From the NCBI RefSeq assembly GCF_000011065.1, contig NC_004663.1:3968001-4032000 (forward strand): DNA of 64,000 nucleotides, read 5' to 3'. Every line of letters begins with the position of its first letter. Position 1 is the stretch's first letter. Shown here piece by piece: positions 1-8,415 of this stretch. The notes under the pieces were generated by a model. That model was not told the DNA's origin and searched no databases. It saw only the letters and a list, made by a program, of their open reading frames with translations. Origin of the DNA: Bacteroides thetaiotaomicron VPI-5482 (GTDB lineage Bacteria; Bacteroidota; Bacteroidia; Bacteroidales; Bacteroidaceae). Made by a program: the position numbers and the translations under genes.

Positions 1-2436
1 CGGGCACTGATGCCCGAAAACGCAAGGGTATTGCATCTTGGAGTAGCTTCCCATAACCTGTTCTCCATCGCCTACGCCTATCTGCTGGCTCAGAAATATG
101 GTACAGCCGAATACATGACCTTCGAAATGCTGGAAGGGATGGCGAACCACCTATGGAGAGCCCAATCCATGCTCGGCAACCGGGTGATTCTTTATACTCC
201 CGTAGTGAAAAACGAACATTTTCTGAATGCCGTCTCATATCTCGTCCGCCGGATGGATGAGAATACGGCACCTGATAACTTCCTGACTCACTCTTTCAAT
301 CTGAGACCGAACACAAAAGAGTGGGATTTCCTGGCTAAGCAGTTCGAAGATGCCTACGCCATGAAAGATCAACTGAGTCATGTGTCCCCACGCACACAGA
401 ATCGCAATCTTCCTTACACGCCCGTCCCACCGGCAGACGTCCTGAAGAATGAACCGGACACGGACTTCGACCTGCCACAGAATCAGGAATGGGTGCGTTC
501 TATCTTCTCCAAATGGAAGAAAGACGGAACGGAACAGCCGGAAATCATTCCGCTGCAAATAGGTGCGGAAACGGTGGTATGCGAAAGCCGCTACCCATAT
601 ACAGACCGTTGTCAGGACGATGAAGTCTGTATCTGTGAAATGTCGCAGGCGGACAGCGCACAAGTGGAGAAAATCATCGAAATTGCAGAGGCAGACCCTG
701 CCGGATGGAGAAAGACCACACTCGAAGAACGCCACCGGATCATGTACGAAGCAGCCAACCGGCTCGCCGATATGCGGGGCGATCTGATAGGCTGTATGTG
801 TGCCGTGACGGGTAAAACCGTCATTGAAGGTGATGTAGAAGTATCGGAAGCGGTAGACTATGCCCGTTTCTATACGACAGCGATGAAGAAGTTTGCCGCG
901 CTGGATGACGTAGAAATGAAACCGAAAGGCACCATACTGGTCATCTCCCCGTGGAACTTCCCCTGTGCCATCCCTGTGGGCGGCATAGTAGCCGGACTGG
1001 CGGGAGGAAATACCGTTATACTGAAACCTGCCACCGTAGCCGCCCCTGTTGCGTGGATGTTTGCCAAGGCATTCTGGGATGCCGGTGTGCCGAAGGAAGC
1101 GCTGCAAGTCATCATCACCCGCCGGGAAGCACTGAAAGTACTGACTACCGCCCCCGCCATCAAACATATCATTCTGACAGGAGGAACGGACACCGCACAG
1201 AATATCGCAAAAGCCAATCCGACCACTCCGTTATCGGCAGAAACGGGAGGTAAAAACGTTATTATCCTCACAGCGTCGGGCGACCGTGACCACGCCATCA
1301 TGAACATCGTCACTTCTGCCTTCGGCAATGCCGGACAGAAGTGTTCCGCCTGTTCGCTGTTGTTAGTCGAACGTTCCGTATACGAAGACGAAAACTTCCG
1401 TAGCAAGCTGAAAGATGCGGCGACAAGCCTGAAAACCGGCAGTGTGTGGAATGCCGGAAATATCGTCGGTCCGATGATTACCAACAAGAACGATAAGTTA
1501 CTGCAAGCCTTCAACCTCGAACCGGGTGAGTCATGGCTGGTTCCCCCGCGTTTCATCGACCGCAGAGAGTACATCCTTGCACCAACTGTCAAATGGGGAG
1601 TAAAACCGGAAAGTTTCTCATTCCGCACCGAATTGTTCGGTCCCCTGCTGAGCGTGGCCTGTATCGAGAACCTTGAAGAAGGAATCAGGCTGGTGAACGG
1701 GTTGGATTACGGATTGACCTCCGGCCTGCAAAGTCTGGATGAAAAGGAGCAGAAGCTGTGGAAGAACTCCGTAATGGCAGGAAACCTGTATATCAACCGG
1801 GGAATTACCGGAGCCATCGTCAACCGGCAACCATTCGGAGGAATGAAACTATCCGCCTTCGGTGGTGGTATCAAAGCAGGTGGCCCCAACTACTGTACCT
1901 GTTTCCTCGAAATCACCGACAAACCGGACAGCCGGACCGACTACCGACAGAGTTATGCCAAAGCCTATCAGGAAGAGTTCTCAAAACCGAGAGACGTCAA
2001 CCGGCTATATGGAGAACAAAACCTCTTCCGCTATCTGCCTTTGAAGAACATGATTCTACGCCTCTTCCCGAAAGATACAGACGAAGAAGCGACGATGATT
2101 GCACACGCCGCCCGTATATGCAGAACTCCGCTCACCATCAGTTTTGGCCCGACAGATGATCGTAGCAGCAGACTTGCCGGACTCGGCTGCACACTCCGGA
2201 AAGAATCATTAGAGGACTTCCTGAAAGAATTGCCCGAATATGAAAGAGTACGTACCTGTTCGCCGGATATACCCGATGTCATGTACGAACGGGCAGCGGA
2301 AACCAATAAATACATTGCGACAGCACCGCCTGTGAAGCAAGGGCGCATCGAGCTGATACACTATATCAAGGAGCAAAGCATCGCCTTTGAGTATCACCGG
2401 TATGGCAGTATTTCGGAAGTACCGCCTTGCGAATAA
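1..2436 (+). CDS. putA: Bifunctional proline dehydrogenase / L-glutamate gamma-semialdehyde dehydrogenase, 3' part
   Basis: This enzyme oxidises proline to glutamate in two steps, using FAD and then NAD. The reading frame is open from base 1 and the first codons before the internal ATG at 10 are also coding, so the 5' end lies outside the window. The first 100 or so residues match the end of a PutA proline dehydrogenase barrel, including the flavin/substrate segment YLVRRMDENTA. An aldehyde dehydrogenase follows, with the PWNFP segment near residue 315, the catalytic Glu in AETGGKN near 415 and the nucleophilic Cys in GQKCSAC near 447. About 812 residues are visible, out of roughly 1100-1150 for the family. 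A strong terminator follows directly. Identity is secure; the missing N-terminus cannot be judged. Confidence 0.95.
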   Translation, partial: RALMPENARVLHLGVASHNLFSIAYAYLLAQKYGTAEYMTFEMLEGMANHLWRAQSMLGNRVILYTPVVKNEHFLNAVSYLVRRMDENTAPDNFLTHSFNLRPNTKEWDFLAKQFEDAYAMKDQLSHVSPRTQNRNLPYTPVPPADVLKNEPDTDFDLPQNQEWVRSIFSKWKKDGTEQPEIIPLQIGAETVVCESRYPYTDRCQDDEVCICEMSQADSAQVEKIIEIAEADPAGWRKTTLEERHRIMYEAANRLADMRGDLIGCMCAVTGKTVIEGDVEVSEAVDYARFYTTAMKKFAALDDVEMKPKGTILVISPWNFPCAIPVGGIVAGLAGGNTVILKPATVAAPVAWMFAKAFWDAGVPKEALQVIITRREALKVLTTAPAIKHIILTGGTDTAQNIAKANPTTPLSAETGGKNVIILTASGDRDHAIMNIVTSAFGNAGQKCSACSLLLVERSVYEDENFRSKLKDAATSLKTGSVWNAGNIVGPMITNKNDKLLQAFNLEPGESWLVPPRFIDRREYILAPTVKWGVKPESFSFRTELFGPLLSVACIENLEEGIRLVNGLDYGLTSGLQSLDEKEQKLWKNSVMAGNLYINRGITGAIVNRQPFGGMKLSAFGGGIKAGGPNYCTCFLEITDKPDSRTDYRQSYAKAYQEEFSKPRDVNRLYGEQNLFRYLPLKNMILRLFPKDTDEEATMIAHAARICRTPLTISFGPTDDRSSRLAGLGCTLRKESLEDFLKELPEYERVRTCSPDIPDVMYERAAETNKYIATAPPVKQGRIELIHYIKEQSIAFEYHRYGSISEVPPCE

Positions 2437-2446
2437 CGAATACTGA

Positions 2447-2509
2447 AATCCCCCTTATTCTTAATTACTCTCAAATAGAAAGTAAAGCCAGAGAATAAGG
2501 GGATTTTTT
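2447..2509 (+). terminator. Intrinsic terminator of putA
   Basis: A 14-15 bp stem pairs 2447-2461 with 2492-2505 (AATCCCCCTTATTCT with AGAATAAGGGGATT), and a run of T follows at 2504-2509. It starts 11 bases after the putA stop. Confidence 0.9.
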
Positions 2510-3068
2510 AAGAACTCACTAAAGATGAAATTATCATAGTGACAGAATAAAATCAATTCAAAGTATTAATGGCACCATATTGCCGTTTCTGCTGACAGAT
2601 ACATTTTGAAAAGAACGCCAGTCAGCTCTCAGAGAAAGAATAGGATGTATCAATATGCAGACTATTTGCATATCATTTCCGTTTTATTGGAAGATTATGC
2701 AAAGGAGTCGTTACTTGACACGCAGAATATATATATCCAACCTACAGAACATTAATAGCTGATATGTCAGCTAACCTTATCCAACGTGTTGGTCATATAT
2801 ATCCAACGTGTCAGTCAACCTTATCCAAAGCATCAAGCCTTCATATTTGACAAGAAGGGCATGGTTGCCCAATTATTAGCCTTGTAAAGATTCAGATACC
2901 GCCCTATTTATGAACAAAATACAGATTTTCATTCGCATATTTTCCCCCACTCCCGCCGTCGGGCAGGAAAACGGCATTCTGAAGAGACTAAAAATTCATT
3001 TTGTCAATTTGCTCAAAACCTTTTTCCAGCCAGCACAATTATCAGAAAAAGACAGAAAGTGCACCAAG
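2510..3068. other. Gene-free interval with short imperfect repeats
   Basis: No convincing gene is present. A 66-codon frame at 2910-3110 lacks any recognisable feature and overlaps the ychF promoter. At 2733-2829 the word TATCCAA occurs four times, twice as TATCCAACGTGT, among related GTCAG/GTCA words. This could be a decayed tandem repeat or a protein-binding cluster. Confidence 0.5.
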
Positions 3069-3102
3069 TTTCCCTCATTAGCTCAAAAAATGATTATCTT
3101 TG
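3069..3102 (+). promoter_or_regulatory. Promoter of the ychF operon
   Basis: The -7 box TATCTTTG at 3095-3102 fits the Bacteroides TAnnTTTG consensus exactly. The only -33 candidate is TTTC at 3069-3072, with a long spacing of 22. The leader to the ychF start is about 105 bases. Confidence 0.6.
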
Positions 3103-3213
3103 CAAACTAAAATGAGCAGGCTGGCAATCAAAACTGTTTTTATCGGGAGATTAGCGCCAAGTCGCTGCTCACATGATATGATTCATTGATAATAAAAGAA
3201 ATAATAGATTAAT

Positions 3214-4317
3214 ATGGCATTGCAATGTGGTATTGTCGGACTTCCGAACGTAGGTAAATCGACACTTTTCAACTGTTTGTCAAACGCAAAAGCGCAAGCG
3301 GCAAACTTCCCCTTCTGTACAATCGAACCGAATGTAGGCGTAATCACCGTTCCCGACGAACGCCTGAACGCACTGGCAGAACTGGTACATCCCCAACGGA
3401 TTGTCCCCACGACTGTAGAAATCGTAGACATCGCCGGACTGGTGAAAGGTGCAAGCAAAGGCGAAGGACTGGGAAACAAATTCCTTGCCAATATCCGCGA
3501 AACAGACGCAATCATCCATGTACTCCGCTGCTTCGACGATGATAACGTGACCCACGTAGACGGAAGCGTAAACCCCGTCCGTGACAAAGAAATCATCGAC
3601 TACGAACTTCAGCTGAAAGACCTGGAAACCATCGAAAGCCGTATCCAGAAAGTACAGAAACAGGCTCAGACCGGTGGCGACAAGGCTGCAAAGCAGGCTT
3701 ATGACGTACTCATTCAATACAAGGATGCACTGGAACAAGGCAAATCCGCCCGCACCGTCACTTTCGAAACGAAAGACGAACAAAAGATCGCTCACGAACT
3801 CTTCCTGTTGACCAGCAAACCCGTGATGTACGTCTGCAACGTAGACGAAGCAAGTGCGGTAAACGGCAACAAATACGTAGACATGGTGCGTGAAGCCGTG
3901 AAAGACGAAAACGCAGAAATCCTCGTTGTCGCCGCAAAAACCGAAGCAGACATCGCCGAACTGGAAACATACGAAGACCGTCAGATGTTCCTTGCCGAAG
4001 TAGGGCTGGAAGAATCGGGCGTCGCACGTCTTATCAAGTCAGCTTACAAGCTGCTGAACCTCGAAACTTACTTCACAGCCGGTGTACAGGAAGTACGTGC
4101 ATGGACTTACGAGAAAGGATGGAAAGCTCCGCAATGCGCAGGCGTCATCCATACCGATTTCGAGAAAGGATTTATCCGCGCGGAAGTAATCAAATACGAT
4201 GATTATATCCAGTACGGCTCCGAAGCGGCTGTCAAGGAAGCCGGAAAACTCGGTGTGGAAGGAAAAGAATATGTGGTGCAGGACGGCGACATCATGCACT
4301 TCCGATTCAACGTTTAA
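3214..4317 (+). CDS. ychF: Redox-regulated ATPase YchF (OBG-type GTPase family)
   Basis: YchF/Ola1 is a ribosome-associated P-loop NTPase that prefers ATP. The P-loop GLPNVGKST lies at residues 8-16, the G3 segment DIAGLVKGASKGEGLGNKF near 68-86, and the usual guanine-specifying motif is replaced by an NVDE segment near 210, as expected for this ATP-using subfamily. The C-terminal 80 residues form the TGS domain. At 367 residues the protein is full length. It is first in a tight same-strand run, with panE 11 bases downstream. This is an ordinary housekeeping gene. Confidence 0.97.
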   Translation: MALQCGIVGLPNVGKSTLFNCLSNAKAQAANFPFCTIEPNVGVITVPDERLNALAELVHPQRIVPTTVEIVDIAGLVKGASKGEGLGNKFLANIRETDAIIHVLRCFDDDNVTHVDGSVNPVRDKEIIDYELQLKDLETIESRIQKVQKQAQTGGDKAAKQAYDVLIQYKDALEQGKSARTVTFETKDEQKIAHELFLLTSKPVMYVCNVDEASAVNGNKYVDMVREAVKDENAEILVVAAKTEADIAELETYEDRQMFLAEVGLEESGVARLIKSAYKLLNLETYFTAGVQEVRAWTYEKGWKAPQCAGVIHTDFEKGFIRAEVIKYDDYIQYGSEAAVKEAGKLGVEGKEYVVQDGDIMHFRFNV

Positions 4318-4328
4318 ACTCAAACAGT

Positions 4329-5240
4329 ATGAAATATCTTATTGCAGGAACCGGAGGCGTCGGTGGCAGTATCGCAGGATTCTTGTCGCTAGCCGGAAAA
4401 GATGTTACTTGTATTGCCCGCGGAGCTCATCTGCAGGCTATACAGAAAGACGGTCTGAAACTGAAATCAGATTTAAAGGGAGAGCATACGCTGGTTATCC
4501 CTACCATGAATGCGGAGGAATTTAACGGGAAAGCGGATGTGATCTTCGTCTGCGTGAAAGGATATTCCGTCGATTCGATTACCGAACTCATCAAAAGAGC
4601 ATCGCATGAGAAGACAGTCGTCATCCCTATCCTGAATGTTTACGGGACAGGACCACGCATTCAGCGTCTCGTTCCGGGTGTAACGGTGCTCGATGGTTGC
4701 ATCTACATCGTAGGCTTTGTTTCCGGCACGGGAGAGATCACTCAGATGGGGAAAATCTTCCGTCTGGTGTATGGCGCCCACAAAGGGACACAGGTGGCTC
4801 CGGGCATTATGGAAGCCATTCAGAAAGACCTTCAGGAAAGTGGAATCAAAGCAGAGATTTCTCCGGACATCAATCGGGATACATTCGTCAAATGGTCGTT
4901 CATCTCGGCAATGGCCGTCACCGGTGCTTACTATGACGTGCCGATGGGTGAAGTTCAGAAGCCGGGGAAAGTACGTGATACGTTCATCGGCCTTTCTACC
5001 GAGAGTGCCGCACTGGGGCGTAAGCTGGGAGTCGAATTTCCCGAAGACCCTGTCAGCTACAATTTGAAAGTCATTGATAAACTCGATCCCGACAGTACCG
5101 CATCCATGCAAAAGGACTTGGCACGGGGACATGAATCGGAAATACAAGGTTTGCTGTTTGACATGATTGCAGCAGCCGAGGAGCAAGGTATCGACATACC
5201 AACTTACCGGATGGTTGCCGAAAAATTCACAAAACACTAA
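4329..5240 (+). CDS. panE: 2-dehydropantoate 2-reductase
   Basis: PanE reduces 2-dehydropantoate to pantoate with NADPH in the cytoplasmic pantothenate/coenzyme A pathway. The dinucleotide-binding motif GTGGVGG begins at residue 7. The segment [12 protein letters not shown] near 185-196 contains the lysine expected at the catalytic position, and the C-terminal half is the typical all-helical ApbA_C domain. The 303-residue length is normal. It lies 11 bases after ychF and 26 before lgt, consistent with one transcript. Members of this family can use other 2-oxo substrates, so the exact substrate is inferred. Confidence 0.9.
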
Positions 5241-5266
5241 TTACAAACCGTAAACCGTTATCCAAC

Positions 5267-6112
5267 ATGAATACCCTTTTATTATCAATCAACTGGAATC
5301 CGAATCCCGAACTATTCAACCTGTTCGGCATTTCTATCCGTTATTATGGATTATTGTGGGCAGTAGGAATCTTCTTTGCTTACATCATTGTCCATTACCA
5401 GTTTCGCGACAAAAAAATAGACGAGAAGAAATTCGATCCCCTCTTCTTTTATTGTTTCTTCGGTATTCTGATTGGAGCACGTCTGGGGCACTGCCTGTTC
5501 TACGATCCGGGACAGTACCTGACCAGCGGAAAGGGATTTGTGGAAATGCTTCTGCCGATCAAGTTCCTGGCAGGCGGCGGATGGAAATTCACCGGTTATG
5601 AAGGACTTGCCAGTCACGGAGGTACGCTCGGATTGATGATCGCCCTTTGGCTGTATTGTCGCAAGACGAAACTTCATTATATGGATGTGGTGGACATGAT
5701 TGCCGTCGCTACTCCGATCACTGCCTGTTTCATCCGTCTGGCGAATCTGATGAACTCCGAAATTATCGGTAACCCGACCAATGTACCCTGGGCGTTCGTA
5801 TTCGAACGGGTAGACATGCTCCCCCGCCATCCGGGACAGCTCTATGAAGCGATAGCTTATCTGATCCTGTTCTTCATCATGATCTATCTTTATAAGAATT
5901 ACAGCAAGAAACTGCATCGCGGATTCTTCTTCGGACTCTGTCTGGCTTATATCTTTACCTTCCGTTTCTTTATCGAATTTGTGAAGCAGAACCAGGAAGC
6001 ATTCGAAGACAACATGATGTTCAACATGGGACAATGGCTGAGCGTTCCTTTCATCATCATCGGTTTCTACTTTATGTTCTTCTATGACCGGAAGAAGGTA
6101 GCAAAGAAATGA
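5267..6112 (+). CDS. lgt: Prolipoprotein diacylglyceryl transferase
   Basis: Lgt transfers diacylglycerol from phosphatidylglycerol to the lipobox cysteine of prolipoproteins in the inner membrane. The 281-residue protein has about seven hydrophobic segments. The family signature lies around residues 160-172 ([12 protein letters not shown]), followed by the conserved [10 protein letters not shown]. Several lipoproteins in this window (MACPF, OmpA-like, SusD and fimbrillin-like) would be its substrates. The next gene overlaps by four bases (ATGA), so translation is probably coupled. Confidence 0.96.
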
Positions 6113-6753
6113 AACAAATCATAGATATAGAAAACTGGGAGCGGAAGGAGAATTTCAACTTCTTCCGCCACTTCCAGAATCCCCAATTATCCATTACCTC
6201 CGAAGTAGAGTGCGGAGGAGCCAGGCAACGTGCCAAAGCCGCCGGACAGTCTTTCTTTCTCCATTATCTTTATGCTGTGCTGCGTGCAGCCAACGAAATA
6301 CCGGAGTTTCGTTACCGCATCGATCCGGACGGACGTGTAGTGCTCTATGACACCATAGATATGTTGTCTCCCATCAAGATAAAAGAGAACGGCAAGTTCT
6401 TCACCACCCGTTTCCCCTACCACAACGATTTCGACACTTTCTATCAGGAAGCAAGGCTAATTATCGACGCCATCCCCGAAGACGGCGATCCGTATGCGGC
6501 AGAAAACGAAGAAGTAGCCGACGGAGATTACGGACTGATTCTGTTAAGTGCGACTCCCGACCTGTACTTTACTTCCATCACCGGCACACAAGAGAAGAGA
6601 AGCGGCAATAACTATCCGTTGCTGAATGCCGGAAAAGCCATCATAAGGGAAGGCAGACTGGTGATGCCTATCGCGATGACGATTCATCACGGATTTATTG
6701 ACGGGCATCATCTTTCCTTGTTTTATAAAAAGGTGGAAGACTTTCTGAAATAA
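6109..6753 (+). CDS. Chloramphenicol acetyltransferase-fold acyltransferase (CatA-like)
   Basis: The 214-residue length matches the chloramphenicol acetyltransferase trimer family. The catalytic signature HHGFIDGHH near the C-terminus corresponds to the HHxxxDGxH motif, whose second His is the general base. The start overlaps lgt by four bases. The stable position in a housekeeping operon argues for a chromosomal CoA-dependent acyltransferase with an unknown natural acceptor, not an acquired resistance gene. Whether it acts on chloramphenicol cannot be told from sequence. Confidence 0.8.
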
Positions 6754-6791
6754 TAGTGCTGTTCAAATAGTATTTTCTCATTCCTTTTATC

Positions 6792-6799
6792 TACCTTTA
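6792..6799 (+). promoter_or_regulatory. Likely -7 box for the MACPF gene
   Basis: TACCTTTA differs from TAnnTTTG only at the last base and lies 21 bases before the start codon. No clear -33 TTTG is seen at the usual spacing. Confidence 0.4.
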
Positions 6800-6820
6800 G
6801 CGCGACTAAATGATAAAAAT

Positions 6821-8233
6821 ATGAGCACAAAAACACTATTCAAACTACTATGGGTGCCTTTCGTCACATCCGTATTCGCAAGTTGCAGTGACAAAGAAGA
6901 ATTACTTTACACTCCTCCGGAAGAAACGAATGACAGTTACATAAGCCCTGCCGTACCACAAGGTAATAGCTGGCCTGAAGCCTCCATGTCACTTACACAG
7001 CCTTTTCTGGGTGCCGGATATGATATTATGGGCAGCTACATAGACAATAATTCGGTAAAAGAACCAGTGCTTGATCTGAGCAAAATAGATAATGAAAGGA
7101 TTAGCAATCTGGTAGGTTCGAGCGGAGTAGGAGACAGCTTCATTGGTCGTGATATGAAAGAGTTTCTTCGGTCAATCACAAAATATAAGAAATTTGTGGT
7201 GCCGGCGGAAAACAAAGATGATTTGCTGTTTACCGCTACCATTACCGGTCATAAATATTTTCAGAAACCTTATGATTATTCATCCCAATACACATTTGCC
7301 TTTGGCAGTTCAGGAGCTAACGGAGTGATTCAAAGATTACTCACTCTGAATGCGGATTGGTCCAACTGGCTGGCCGATGATTTCCGGCAAGAGCTGGAAG
7401 ATGCGTCACCTGAAACAATCATAGAACTATTTGGTACTCATATATTGGTGAACACTCATTTAGGTTATATAAGCAAAACCCTCTATCGCAGCATCGTAGC
7501 GGATGATGAAGAGAACTTATTGAGAACCGCAAATACAGGGATGGGCGCACATCAGAGCAGCATTATTAAGCATCCCAATGTTTCCATCACTTATCCCGAA
7601 GAAACAGTAAAAAAGAACTATGGGGGAACAATTGTAGTGTCATTGCAAGGAGCTGATTACAAAGTCTTTGATCAGCTGACAGGCGATCCGATGGATATCA
7701 GCCCCTGGATACAATCTGCCAATGAAAAGAATCGCGCCTTAACTACTCTGACCGGTGAAGACCTTATCCCCATCTATGAGGTAATAGCCGACCCCATAAA
7801 GAAACAGCAAATAAAAGAAGCGGTAATAGCCCATATCAAAAGGCACCAACTGTCCTTACAACAAACGGCTCCCATCTTTCAGGCAAGTGACGGGCACTAT
7901 CACCGCTACTATACCTCTTATAAGGAGTTAACCGCAAAGGCCGATATCTGTCAAGGTGTGATAGGAAGCGTATTTGTCAGACACGAACCGGGTACAGTAC
8001 CGCTTTACCTGTCTTCCGACGGAAAGAATCACCGTTTGACATTAGAACCGGCACCGAACGGAGACGGAACAATCATAGGGTATGTCTATGAAAAGAAGAG
8101 CGATGACTTAAACTGTATCTACGAAATATCAGACGGAAAAAACTTTGCCTATACCACGGAAGAAAAGGATACCTACGGAAACAAAGGCACATGGAAGCCA
8201 ACCGGCCTCTCTTTCTATACAAAGAAGGTATAA
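6821..8233 (+). CDS. MACPF (perforin-like) domain lipoprotein, BSAP/BT_3439 type
   Basis: This is a 470-residue predicted surface or secreted lipoprotein. A short signal peptide ends in a lipobox-like FASC at residues 19-22, so it should be lipidated. The membrane attack complex/perforin signature is visible as FGTHILVNTHLGY near residues 205-217. In Bacteroidales some MACPF proteins (BSAP-1 and relatives) are antimicrobial toxins that kill related strains through a specific surface receptor, while others have no known role. The C-terminal 130 residues resemble neither pore nor HTH and may bind a receptor or glycan. The gene appears monocistronic, with its own -7 box and a long terminator hairpin after it. 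The fold call is firm; toxin function is inference. Confidence 0.82.
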   Translation: MSTKTLFKLLWVPFVTSVFASCSDKEELLYTPPEETNDSYISPAVPQGNSWPEASMSLTQPFLGAGYDIMGSYIDNNSVKEPVLDLSKIDNERISNLVGSSGVGDSFIGRDMKEFLRSITKYKKFVVPAENKDDLLFTATITGHKYFQKPYDYSSQYTFAFGSSGANGVIQRLLTLNADWSNWLADDFRQELEDASPETIIELFGTHILVNTHLGYISKTLYRSIVADDEENLLRTANTGMGAHQSSIIKHPNVSITYPEETVKKNYGGTIVVSLQGADYKVFDQLTGDPMDISPWIQSANEKNRALTTLTGEDLIPIYEVIADPIKKQQIKEAVIAHIKRHQLSLQQTAPIFQASDGHYHRYYTSYKELTAKADICQGVIGSVFVRHEPGTVPLYLSSDGKNHRLTLEPAPNGDGTIIGYVYEKKSDDLNCIYEISDGKNFAYTTEEKDTYGNKGTWKPTGLSFYTKKV

Positions 8234-8306
8234 GCATAAGGCCATACCATTGGCACGGCAAGTAACCCTATAACTTACAACATAAGAAGTCTATAGTATC
8301 TTCGTT

Positions 8307-8395
8307 GGGGCTGACTAAAAGTCGTTAGTATCTCCATTCTCCTCCTTCCGGAAGGAGGAGAGTTTAAAGTTACTAACGACTTTTTAGTCAGCCCC
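8307..8395. terminator. Long nested hairpin, bidirectional terminator between MACPF gene and mutS
   Basis: An outer stem of about 24 bp pairs 8307-8330 with 8371-8395, with one unpaired T. Inside it is a perfect 22-base palindrome at 8339-8360 made of CTCCTCCTTCC and its complement. The outer arms contain ACTAAAA / TTTTTAGT, giving a U-rich end on either strand. It sits between convergent genes, which suits a bidirectional terminator, but it is unusually long. Confidence 0.7.
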
Positions 8396-8415
8396 CGCAT
8401 AAGTTATATCAGTTT

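Noticed and set aside
2910..3110. 66-codon frame before ychF
   Set aside because: No signal peptide, domain or coding-like character, and it runs through the ychF -7 box.
6109..6753. Acquired chloramphenicol resistance gene
   Set aside because: It is embedded by overlap in a housekeeping operon with no mobile sequence nearby; only the fold is shared.
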